From positions 1 to 6,806 of the forward strand of contig CADCPU010000161.1 of assembly GCA_902803365.1 (NCBI GenBank): a stretch of DNA of 6,806 nucleotides, read 5' to 3'. Within the stretch, counting starts at the first letter, position 1, and the number at the start of each line of letters is the position of its first letter. Of this stretch, positions 1 through 6,432 are shown piece by piece. The position numbers and the translations under genes are program-made. The DNA is from Oscillospiraceae bacterium (GTDB taxonomy: Bacteria > Bacillota_A > Clostridia > Saccharofermentanales > Saccharofermentanaceae). The notes below the pieces were generated by a model. It did no database searches and was not told the origin of the DNA. It saw only the letters and a list, made by a program, of their open reading frames with translations.

Positions 1-1
1 C

Positions 2-1504
2 ATCAACATTCCTGCTAATGTCAGCAGAATCTATCCTTCAACATTTGAGGGTTGTACATCTTTGGCAACTGTTTCTATCTCTGCTGAAGCTAATATCACA
101 GATATTGATACACTTGCATTCAGCGAATGTACTTCTTTGAAGTCCATCACTCTCCCGAGCGGTCTTCAGACTATCGGTGCTAAGGCTTTCTATAAGTGCA
201 GCAAGCTTACAAGACTCGATATCCCTGCAGGCGTAACTGCTATCAACGAATCTCTTTGTGAGGGTTGTACTGCATTGGCATCTGTTACACTCGGTTCCAA
301 TACAGATATCCTTTTTGCTAAGGCATTCAAGGATTGTGCATCACTTTCATCTATTACGATCCCTTCCGGCGTAACTGTTATTCCTTCAGAGTGCTTCGCC
401 GGTTCCGGTCTTAACTCTGTAAATATCCCTTCTACAGTTACAACTATCGAGAACAAGGCATTCTTTAATTGTCAGAAGCTTTGTTCTGACAACGGTGTTC
501 TTAAGCTTCCTAGCAACCTTAAGGCACTTGGTGAGAATTCATTTACAAACTGCTCTAACATCAAGGATGTAACTATTCCTTCCGGTGTTACTTCTATCCC
601 TCAGAACTGCTTCACCAATTGTACAAAGCTTTCCAAGTTGAACCTCAATAAGGTAAATACAATTGGCAGAGGCGCATTCAGAGGATGCTCTGCACTTGGT
701 GATGTTGATTTCTCCAACGTCAGAAATTTTGCTGATGAAGCTTTTGCTTCATGTGCTCTTGAGAATGTAATCCTTCCTGAGGGCTTGTCCTCGATCCCTA
801 GAGGATGCTTCTCCGGTAACAACGCTATGGTCTATGCTAAGATCCCTTCAACAGTTAAGACTATCGGTGCATCTGCTTTTGCAGGCGGCAGCCTTAAGGC
901 TATTGAGATCCCTGACAGCGTAACAAGCGTTGCAAATGATGCTTTCAGCAACAACAAGGATCTTAACAAGATCAAGGTTGAAAACGGACAGGTAACTATC
1001 CTTCAGTATCTCGGTTCCAATCAGACTGTTGAGGTACCTGATGTTATCTATGGTATGAACGTTACAAAGATCGCAGATCAGGCTTTCAGAGATACAAAGG
1101 TTAGACAGGTTCATGTTCCTGCTACAGTTAAGTCTATCGGCAGCAGAGCTTTCCAGGATTGTACTCTCCTCTTGACAGTAAGGATCCCTGAGTCCACAAC
1201 TGTTGCAGATGATGCTTTCTATGGTTGCCAGACAACTTACAGAATTAAGGATGTAGATGATCGTTCCGTAGCTATCACTAAGTTCTACGGTGAGAGCAAG
1301 TCTGTTAACATCCCTAAGACTTTGGAAGGCAAGACTGTTGTTTCCATCGGAGATTCCGCTTTCGAGAACAACAATTTCGTTGATGATGTATTTGTACCTG
1401 CTTCTGTTACTTCTATCGGTAGCAAGGCATTCAAGGGCTGTGGCAGAGCAGACGTTTCTTACCCTGATTCTGCTAAGGTAGGCAGCCAGGCATTTGACGG
1501 TTGT
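2..1504 (+). repeat. LRR_5 coding repeat array (about 20 units)
   Basis: Degenerate tandem coding repeats of about 69 bases. Each encodes a turn of the pattern: hydrophobic beta strand, Ile-Pro-Ser-Gly/Thr-Val, Thr-x-Ile, then Ala-Phe-x-x-Cys-x-x-Leu. I count 20 Ala-Phe-like positions, from a Phe-Glu-Gly-Cys at the left edge to Gln-Ala-Phe-Asp-Gly-Cys near 1487-1504. Units in the middle (about 890-1090) lose the Cys and become irregular. The array is cut by the window edge, so the total number is unknown. Confidence 0.85.
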
Positions 1505-2338
1505 GAGTCTTCTAAGTCTTACAAGGGTAATGCAGGTCCTACGGACAAGCCTACACCTACAACAAAGAACGGTAACTCCAACTCCACAAACGATATCAGA
1601 AAGTTCGTAGACAGAATCTACACTAACGTTCTTAATCGTCAGCCTGAGGAGAAGGGTGCTCAGTACTGGACAGATGAGCTTTATGCATTCAGAAAGTCCG
1701 GTGCAGAAGTTGCACAGGGATTCATCTTCAGTGAGGAGTTCATCAACAGAGGAACAAACAACAATCAGTTCGTTGAGATCCTCTACAGAACATTCTTCGA
1801 TCGTGAACCTGACAATGACGGTATGAACTACTGGGTAGGTCTGTTGACATCCGGTACATCCAGACAGGATATTGCTAACGGATTCATCTTCTCACAGGAG
1901 TGGGCTGATACATGTGCTAAGTACGGTATCCGTTCCGGTGCTCCTGGAGTAACAGCTAAGGTTAACATTAACCCTACAGCTGCTACAGTAGCATTTGTAG
2001 AGAGAATGTACACAACAGCAATGAAGCGTGAGTACGATCAGTCCGGTCGTGATTACTGGGCTAAGGAGCTCGCTAACTTCAGAATCACAGGTGAGCAGGT
2101 TGGTGCTTCCTTCTTCCTCAGCGATGAGATGAACGGCTACAACCTCACCAATGATGAGTACATCAACCGTCTCTACAAGACATTTATGGACAGAGATGCT
2201 GATCAGGGCGGTAAGGATTACTGGATGAGCTTCCTTGGAGAAGGTCACAGCAGACAGGAAGCTGTATTCGGATTCACAAGAAGTCCGGAGTTCCAGCAGA
2301 AGTGTGTTGACGCTAGAATCCTTCCTTTCCAGGCATAA
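2..2338 (+). CDS. BspA-type leucine-rich-repeat surface protein with C-terminal DUF4214 repeats (5'-truncated)
   Basis: The reading frame is open from base 2 with no start in view, so the N-terminus and any signal peptide lie upstream; the TTG at 62 is internal. About 779 codons are visible, ending in TAA. Bases 2-1504 encode about 20 LRR_5 (BspA/TpLRR) units of roughly 23 residues, with the recurring pattern of an Ile-Gly, then an Ala-Phe, a Cys, a Leu, and an Ile-Pro before the next unit. Two units carry the longer BspA variant with a Gly-x-x-Val-x-x-Ile core (about 992-1087 and 1268-1363). A Pro/Thr/Asn/Ser linker (about 1528-1597) leads to four DUF4214-like units (1604-2293). The family is typically exported and mediates adhesion or host/substrate contact; that role is inferred here. 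No LPXTG, SLH or C-terminal membrane segment follows the last unit, so attachment is unexplained unless the N-terminus or DUF4214 part provides it. It appears monocistronic at its 3' end because a strong terminator follows. Confidence 0.9.
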   Translation: MNIPANVSRIYPSTFEGCTSLATVSISAEANITDIDTLAFSECTSLKSITLPSGLQTIGAKAFYKCSKLTRLDIPAGVTAINESLCEGCTALASVTLGSNTDILFAKAFKDCASLSSITIPSGVTVIPSECFAGSGLNSVNIPSTVTTIENKAFFNCQKLCSDNGVLKLPSNLKALGENSFTNCSNIKDVTIPSGVTSIPQNCFTNCTKLSKLNLNKVNTIGRGAFRGCSALGDVDFSNVRNFADEAFASCALENVILPEGLSSIPRGCFSGNNAMVYAKIPSTVKTIGASAFAGGSLKAIEIPDSVTSVANDAFSNNKDLNKIKVENGQVTILQYLGSNQTVEVPDVIYGMNVTKIADQAFRDTKVRQVHVPATVKSIGSRAFQDCTLLLTVRIPESTTVADDAFYGCQTTYRIKDVDDRSVAITKFYGESKSVNIPKTLEGKTVVSIGDSAFENNNFVDDVFVPASVTSIGSKAFKGCGRADVSYPDSAKVGSQAFDGCESSKSYKGNAGPTDKPTPTTKNGNSNSTNDIRKFVDRIYTNVLNRQPEEKGAQYWTDELYAFRKSGAEVAQGFIFSEEFINRGTNNNQFVEILYRTFFDREPDNDGMNYWVGLLTSGTSRQDIANGFIFSQEWADTCAKYGIRSGAPGVTAKVNINPTAATVAFVERMYTTAMKREYDQSGRDYWAKELANFRITGEQVGASFFLSDEMNGYNLTNDEYINRLYKTFMDRDADQGGKDYWMSFLGEGHSRQEAVFGFTRSPEFQQKCVDARILPFQA
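1604..2293 (+). repeat. Four DUF4214-like coding units arranged as two pairs
   Basis: Units lie at 1604-1741, 1769-1903, 1994-2131 and 2159-2293. Each has the pattern Phe/Tyr-Val/Ile-x-x-x-Tyr, then Arg, an acidic residue, Gly-x-x-Tyr-Trp, then Gly-Phe-x-x-Ser-x-Glu-Phe/Trp/Met. Spacing is 27 bases within each pair and 90 bases between pairs, so the whole pair repeats at a 390-base (130-residue) period. This fits an internal duplication of a two-unit DUF4214 module. The family has no settled function; a surface-retention or binding role is inference. Confidence 0.8.
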
Positions 2339-2385
2339 GCGTTCAAACCTTAACTGATCATTTCAGATCATAAAAGGCAATTCAG

Positions 2386-2418
2386 GATTCCCGTATCTTC
2401 GGATACGGGAATCTTTTT
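2386..2418 (+). terminator. Intrinsic terminator of the LRR/DUF4214 gene
   Basis: A perfect 12-bp stem (2386-2397 with 2402-2413) closes on a TTCG tetraloop with a C-G closing pair, followed directly by five T (2414-2418), then G and three more T. It starts 48 bases after the stop codon. The stem and U-tract are textbook for a rho-independent terminator on the + strand, and it separates the surface-protein gene from the membrane-protein gene. Confidence 0.93.
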
Positions 2419-2420
2419 GT

Positions 2421-2450
2421 TTGGCAATAATCCGTCGCAGATGCTACAAT
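2421..2450 (+). promoter_or_regulatory. Sigma-A-type promoter with extended -10, for the 488-aa membrane protein
   Basis: A -35-like TTGGCA (2421-2426) and a -10 TACAAT (2445-2450) are 18 bases apart, with TG at 2442-2443 forming an extended -10. It begins just after the terminator U-tract and lies about 31 bases before the start codon, so the transcript would have a short leader. The 10 bases 2441-2450 recur exactly before ddl at 6385-6394, which strengthens the call. No operator-like repeat is seen here. Confidence 0.65.
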
Positions 2451-2466
2451 AGTCGCATAAAATAAT

Positions 2467-2473
2467 AGGTGGG
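2467..2473 (+). promoter_or_regulatory. Ribosome binding site supporting the GTG start at 2482
   Basis: AGGTGGG lies 8 bases before GTG at 2482. The frame has a stop (TAA) at 2458-2460 and no ATG, GTG or TTG between that stop and 2482, so GTG is the only start consistent with this site. Confidence 0.7.
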
Positions 2474-2481
2474 AAGTAAGA

Positions 2482-3948
2482 GTGAATATAGAGAAGAGGA
2501 TCAAGTGGTTATTTCTGATAATCCCGTTTTTGGCAGTTCTGTCCAGATATCCGTTTTTGGATAACGATTTCTATTTTATCTGTGCTACGGGTAAGCTCAT
2601 TACAGAGAGCGGCTTTCCTCATACGGATATGCTTTCCATGCATTCGAATATGAATGTAGTTATTCAGCAATGGCTCAGTTCGGTTGTATATTGGTTTATC
2701 TATGATCTTGCGGGTAAGATAGGAGTCATTGTATTTACCTATATAGTCTATTATCTGATCTGCCTTTTGACTTATCGTGTATGTAAACTCATATCCGGTA
2801 ATCCTACCGTATCGGCTATATGTTCCGCATTAAGCGACTTAATGATATTCAACGCATATGTTGTAAGCCGTCCGCAGATAATCACGTTTGCTTTGTTGCT
2901 TGCGGAGATGTTCTTCCTTGAACTCTTTGTAAAAGAGAAGAAGGCAAGATACCTTATTCCTCTTCCTATCCTGTCGATACTTCTTGTAAACTGCCACGCT
3001 TCGATGTGGTTTATGTTCTTTGTTTTTATCCTTCCTTATATTGCAGCTTCGTTGCCGCTTAAGATAAAGCGATTTGATTATTCTCCCTGCTGTAATTTGT
3101 GGCATCTTCTTATAGTGACGGTGATAAGTTTTGCTGCAGGTATCATCAATCCTTACGGTACAAAGGGAATGTTCTATCTGTTTTCGTCATACGGGCAGGA
3201 TAAGCTCAACAGCGCCATTAAGGAGATGCAGCCGACGAACATTTCCTCGCTGGACGGAAAAGTATTTTTCGCATGTATCGCTCTGTTTGCCGTTGTAGCG
3301 CTTATATACAGGAAGAGGGCGTTTACCCCGAGACTTGTCTTTATGTTTGCAGGAACGATACTTCTGGCGCTTATGCACTATAAGTCTCTTTCTTACTTCT
3401 GGCTGTTCGGTATCCCGTCCTGCTCTTATCTCTTAAAGGATCTGGATATCAGTTTGTTTTTTGAGAACGAGTTTTTCAAGAAGAATAAGAGCGTTCCGAC
3501 TACGATCCTGGCAGTTATATTCCTGCTCTTTACGCTGGCCGGCGTTAAGACCTTTTTCGAGAGGAAAAATGAGGCGATGTTCAGACAGGCTCATCTTGAC
3601 CATCTTGAAGATATAGTCGGCATACTGAATGATTCTTCCGAAGAAGTGGTGCTTTATGCCAACTTTAATGACGGACAGTATTTTGAGTTCCGTGGTTTCC
3701 ACCCGTATATCGACGGCAGAGCAGAACTGTTTGTTAAGAAGTTAAACGGAGAGTTCGACTATTTTAACGAGTATTACACGCTGCTCAATGCCGGTATCTA
3801 TTACCGCGATTTTGTCGATAAATACGGTTTTAACTATCTTGTCATAACCAAAGATACAGACAGATACCTTTACGCCACTCTCTCAAAGGACGAAGATTTT
3901 AAGCCTGTATACGAGTCTGATGACGTGATCCTTTACGCACATCAGTAA
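2482..3948 (+). CDS. Polytopic membrane protein, GT-C glycosyltransferase-like
   Basis: 488 residues, GTG start, TAA stop. I see about 10-11 hydrophobic segments (from residues 8-25 to 339-358) and then a soluble C-terminal region of about 125 residues. The first extracytoplasmic loop begins with Asp-Asn-Asp (27-29), where GT-C enzymes keep their acidic catalytic motif. Other landmarks match a common family of uncharacterised bacterial GT-C-like membrane proteins: Ser-Arg-Pro-Gln (129-132), Asn-x-His (170-172), Asn-Pro-Tyr-Gly (223-226) and Asp-Gly-Arg (411-413) in the tail after a Gly-Gln-Tyr strand. Such proteins usually transfer sugars from polyprenyl-phosphate donors on the outer face of the membrane; donor and acceptor cannot be told here. 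It has its own promoter and is convergent with the next gene, overlapping it by 7 bp. It could instead be a non-catalytic relative. The family placement is from recalled motifs, not a search. Confidence 0.75.
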   Translation: MNIEKRIKWLFLIIPFLAVLSRYPFLDNDFYFICATGKLITESGFPHTDMLSMHSNMNVVIQQWLSSVVYWFIYDLAGKIGVIVFTYIVYYLICLLTYRVCKLISGNPTVSAICSALSDLMIFNAYVVSRPQIITFALLLAEMFFLELFVKEKKARYLIPLPILSILLVNCHASMWFMFFVFILPYIAASLPLKIKRFDYSPCCNLWHLLIVTVISFAAGIINPYGTKGMFYLFSSYGQDKLNSAIKEMQPTNISSLDGKVFFACIALFAVVALIYRKRAFTPRLVFMFAGTILLALMHYKSLSYFWLFGIPSCSYLLKDLDISLFFENEFFKKNKSVPTTILAVIFLLFTLAGVKTFFERKNEAMFRQAHLDHLEDIVGILNDSSEEVVLYANFNDGQYFEFRGFHPYIDGRAELFVKKLNGEFDYFNEYYTLLNAGIYYRDFVDKYGFNYLVITKDTDRYLYATLSKDEDFKPVYESDDVILYAHQ

Positions 3949-6245
3949 ACCTGATATACGATGGTATCGTTGTCGTTAGGGAAGTATGCGACCTGCTTCA
4001 AGTTATCCATAAAGAACTGTGCGTTTACTCTCGGATAACCTTCGTTGTCATACATAGAGTAGAATTCCGGATCGAAAACAACATATTTGATCTCTCTGGA
4101 CTTGCAATAGTTAACGAATGTCTCAGGATCATTGTTACAGCCTGAGAGGAGCCAGAAATATATCGCATCACGCTTGTTGGTGTCGTGACCTGCAGACCAT
4201 GCGTAATACGGCCATGCGTAGTAGCTGGCTCTTCCTGCGATGAAGAAGCGGTTCGTATACCACATAGGTGTGAGGAAGACGTCAGACGGTGATGTCTTTG
4301 TCTTGATCCATGCTGCGAGCTCGGAATTCATATCTACATCAAGATGGTTCTTGTTGATATTGATATATACGCACCACTCTCCGACACCTGTTCCTACAAG
4401 GCCGATGATGAGCGGGATCGCGAGGATGATCGAGAGGATCTGTACCGGGATAAAGACAGGGAGAGGGAGCTTTAATTCCTTCTTCTGAGGCTTAACAGGC
4501 TCGGACTTCTTATTCTTGTTCTTCTTACCCTTCTTGCCGGTCGTCTTTACTTCATTATCTGCAGCGAGCATAGCTTCAAGGTCATCGTTTTCGAGAGGGA
4601 GGAGCTCAGGGAGCTTGACTTCCTTTCTGGTCGCCTTGATCGGGAGCCAGAGCATGTTGGCGATGAAGCCTGCCGTGAAGATATCGATGAAGATCAGTGT
4701 GATCTGGATGAACTTGTGGTTAGCGAGCATCTCGAGAGATACCTGAACGTTGAAAGCAAAGATCAAAGGGAGCAGGAAGCAGATGAAAAGGAGCGACCTG
4801 TAGACCGGCTTCTTGTCGATGATATCCTTGATGAGTGCTACGACAGCGTAGACGGTCGCGATGATGAGAGTGAAGCCCGTGATGTAGATCAAGTACTTCA
4901 TTACGCCTGCTGTTGAAGGATCTTCGCATACGAAGCCCTTTGCAACGTTAAAGAGGACGACGTCCTTGTAGTTACCGGAGAAGATCTTCGTCTGGATGAA
5001 TGACGAGACAACAGCTGATGCCGCTACGGCCGCATAGCTCAAGCGGTTCTCGGATACGATCGCCATGCCGAAGAGGATCAGGAGACCTGCGATGAGGGCT
5101 GAACCGTGGAAGTAAGGCATGATGATAACGATGATCATAGCGAGGAACATGTTCTTGACAGGGTGGAGCGGATCGTCCTTGCGCGGCAGCCATGCATTCT
5201 TATCGATGAACATCTTCTTGAAAGGCTTCTTGTCCATGATGCAGATGGAAAGACGTCTTACGTGAGGTACGAAGAGGATCGTGAGGATAAGGATCAGGGA
5301 TACGCCCCAGAGAAGGTGACGCTGGTTGCTGTATACGTTGATGGCCCAGATACCCCAGTTGTCGTAAGGGGTGTTGTCGAACCATGTTGAGGACTCCTTA
5401 AGTGTCTTAAGAGACTCGCCCAAGGTCATGCCGAAGGACTTCATCTCCTTAATTTCTGAGAATACGTTGAATGCGCTTCTGAAGAGCACGAAAACAGGTG
5501 CGAGGATGAATGTTGCTCTCTTTCTCGTGAGGAGAACGCCGAGGACGCCCAGGAGGCAGAATGCGCAGACCATACCGATGATGGACGGGATATTGATCGC
5601 GTAATCGAGAGGAAATCCGAGGAACTCGAGAAGACCGCAGAAGAAATAGAACAGGAAGTGGTACTGGATACCGTCGCCTGCAAAGTGCTGATACTGGGTA
5701 GGGAAGTTGGAACCTACGCCGAATGACGATGTCATGGCTGTGTGCGGTGCGAGATCTGAGAATACGGAATAACCGTTCTCAAGGATGTCTTCGCTGTTGA
5801 TCCTGAATGTATAGAATACGAGGAAAGAAGCAACTGCAGTGAATGCGACGATCGAGAGACCGTAGAACACGTTATCGAGGACGGACTTGTTGAAATCCGG
5901 GATCTTGTCGTTATGAGGCGGGACATTCTTCTTGTTAAGGCCGATCAGCATGAAGATGAGGTAGCAGAGGATCGCCGAAGATACCGCGGTACCTGCGACC
6001 TGACATGTCTGCGCTCTGTCCAATACATAGCTGAAACCGAGCGTTATGAAGTATGTCAGGAATGTTGCAATGGAGATGCCCACTATGATGCCTGCAGGGA
6101 TCTTAAAGAGCAGATCGGGTATATTGGATATAACTTTGCGCGATGGTGAGATCGCAACATAGAGCCTTCTGGTATCGGGAACCAGGAAGGTTATGAGTTC
6201 GTATCCGAATACGACACAAACCGCTATAAATAAAAGAGCCAGCAT
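3942..6245 (-). CDS. Large polytopic membrane protein, GT-C glycosyltransferase-like
   Basis: 767 residues from the ATG at 6245, TGA stop. An ATG 39 bases upstream (6284) is in frame but has no Shine-Dalgarno, whereas GGGGGTG sits correctly before 6245, so the shorter start is preferred. About 12-14 hydrophobic segments run from residues 1-22 to 597-618. The early outer loop has Ser-Asp-Leu-Ala-Pro-His (163-168) and then Asn-Phe-Pro (180-182) and Gly-Asp-Gly-x-x-Tyr-His (190-196), a pattern seen in large GT-C-like proteins whose acid after the first helices may be catalytic. A charged loop (about 537-595), with 12 lysines among residues 567-592, precedes the last membrane helix. The soluble tail has Trp-Ile (646-647), Gly-Arg (671-672), a Trp-Pro-Tyr-Tyr-Ala-Trp stretch and Lys-Tyr-Val-Val (720-723), resembling the outer C-terminal domain of these proteins. 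Sugar transfer to a surface polymer or protein is an inference; substrate unknown. Confidence 0.75.
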   Translation of the reverse strand: MLALLFIAVCVVFGYELITFLVPDTRRLYVAISPSRKVISNIPDLLFKIPAGIIVGISIATFLTYFITLGFSYVLDRAQTCQVAGTAVSSAILCYLIFMLIGLNKKNVPPHNDKIPDFNKSVLDNVFYGLSIVAFTAVASFLVFYTFRINSEDILENGYSVFSDLAPHTAMTSSFGVGSNFPTQYQHFAGDGIQYHFLFYFFCGLLEFLGFPLDYAINIPSIIGMVCAFCLLGVLGVLLTRKRATFILAPVFVLFRSAFNVFSEIKEMKSFGMTLGESLKTLKESSTWFDNTPYDNWGIWAINVYSNQRHLLWGVSLILILTILFVPHVRRLSICIMDKKPFKKMFIDKNAWLPRKDDPLHPVKNMFLAMIIVIIMPYFHGSALIAGLLILFGMAIVSENRLSYAAVAASAVVSSFIQTKIFSGNYKDVVLFNVAKGFVCEDPSTAGVMKYLIYITGFTLIIATVYAVVALIKDIIDKKPVYRSLLFICFLLPLIFAFNVQVSLEMLANHKFIQITLIFIDIFTAGFIANMLWLPIKATRKEVKLPELLPLENDDLEAMLAADNEVKTTGKKGKKNKNKKSEPVKPQKKELKLPLPVFIPVQILSIILAIPLIIGLVGTGVGEWCVYININKNHLDVDMNSELAAWIKTKTSPSDVFLTPMWYTNRFFIAGRASYYAWPYYAWSAGHDTNKRDAIYFWLLSGCNNDPETFVNYCKSREIKYVVFDPEFYSMYDNEGYPRVNAQFFMDNLKQVAYFPNDNDTIVYQVY

Positions 6246-6249
6246 AGAG

Positions 6250-6256
6250 CACCCCC
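6250..6256 (-). promoter_or_regulatory. Ribosome binding site deciding the start at 6245
   Basis: On the minus strand GGGGGTG matches GGAGGTG at six of seven positions, and its G core ends 6 bases before ATG at 6245. The alternative ATG at 6284 is preceded by an AT-rich, palindromic stretch with no purine-rich site. This moves the start 13 codons downstream of the longest open frame. Confidence 0.7.
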
Positions 6257-6288
6257 ATATATATAAATAAATTAATACAAACATATGG

Positions 6289-6307
6289 TATCAAAAGCGC
6301 TTTGATA
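6289..6307. promoter_or_regulatory. Inverted repeat, candidate operator in the divergent region
   Basis: Seven-base arms TATCAAA and TTTGATA flank a 5-base spacer; inside them AAAGCGCTTT (6294-6303) is a perfect 10-bp palindrome with a central CG. LacI/CcpA-type operators commonly have such a CG-centred core, but the flanks do not match the cre consensus well. It lies 44 bases upstream of the minus-strand gene start, and the TTGATA on that strand could also be a -35 element. No U-tract follows on either strand, so it is not a terminator. Function is inferred only. Confidence 0.35.
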
Positions 6308-6384
6308 TGAAAAATACAAATTTGTTACGTTAAGTATACAGTTCATTTAAACATCGGTATCGCGGGCTTTTACGGCAAAAAAGA

Positions 6385-6394
6385 ATGCTACAAT
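6385..6394 (+). promoter_or_regulatory. Extended -10 promoter of ddl
   Basis: ATGCTACAAT contains TACAAT at 6389-6394 with TG at 6386-6387. It is identical to the 10 bases before the other + strand gene (2441-2450). No good -35 lies 16-18 bases upstream (only T-rich sequence near 6366-6373), which is tolerated by extended -10 promoters. Transcription would begin around 6400, giving a leader of about 30 bases before ATG at 6433. Confidence 0.6.
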
Positions 6395-6418
6395 CGACAA
6401 ATAAAACAAGAAACCCAC

Positions 6419-6423
6419 GGGAG
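6419..6423 (+). promoter_or_regulatory. Ribosome binding site of ddl
   Basis: GGGAG lies 9 bases before ATG at 6433, an acceptable Shine-Dalgarno spacing, and supports that start. The encoded protein begins with the Met-Lys-Ile-hydrophobic strand normal for the family, which also fits. Confidence 0.65.
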
Positions 6424-6432
6424 TGATTTACT

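Noticed and set aside
2..1504. Possible CRISPR-like or non-coding tandem repeats suggested by periodic sequence at the left end
   Set aside because: The periodicity is protein-level (LRR_5 units in one open frame); the DNA repeats are degenerate and there are no spacers.
1828..2248. Antisense open frames opposite the DUF4214 region (61 and 118 codons)
   Set aside because: They mirror the strong coding frame on the + strand, resemble no protein family I know and have no ribosome site; they are codon-bias shadows.
2355..2370. Small inverted repeat TGATC/GATCA after the LRR gene stop
   Set aside because: Only 5-bp arms, no U-tract, and a far stronger terminator follows 16 bases later.
2482..3948. 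Apparent higher use of ATA isoleucine codons in the 488-aa gene than in its neighbours, as a hint of transfer
   Set aside because: The minus-strand gene also uses ATA near its start, and I could not count codons over the whole genes; the difference may just reflect expression level.
4240..5604. Several + strand open frames of 66-94 codons inside the large minus-strand gene, with charged Asp/Glu/Arg-rich translations
   Set aside because: These are complements of a long, clearly coding membrane-protein frame and have no independent start signals or recognisable domains.
6246..6284. N-terminal extension of the minus-strand membrane protein from the ATG at 6284
   Set aside because: No Shine-Dalgarno precedes 6284, while a GGGGGTG site fits the ATG at 6245; the extra 13 residues are encoded by low-complexity AT-rich sequence.
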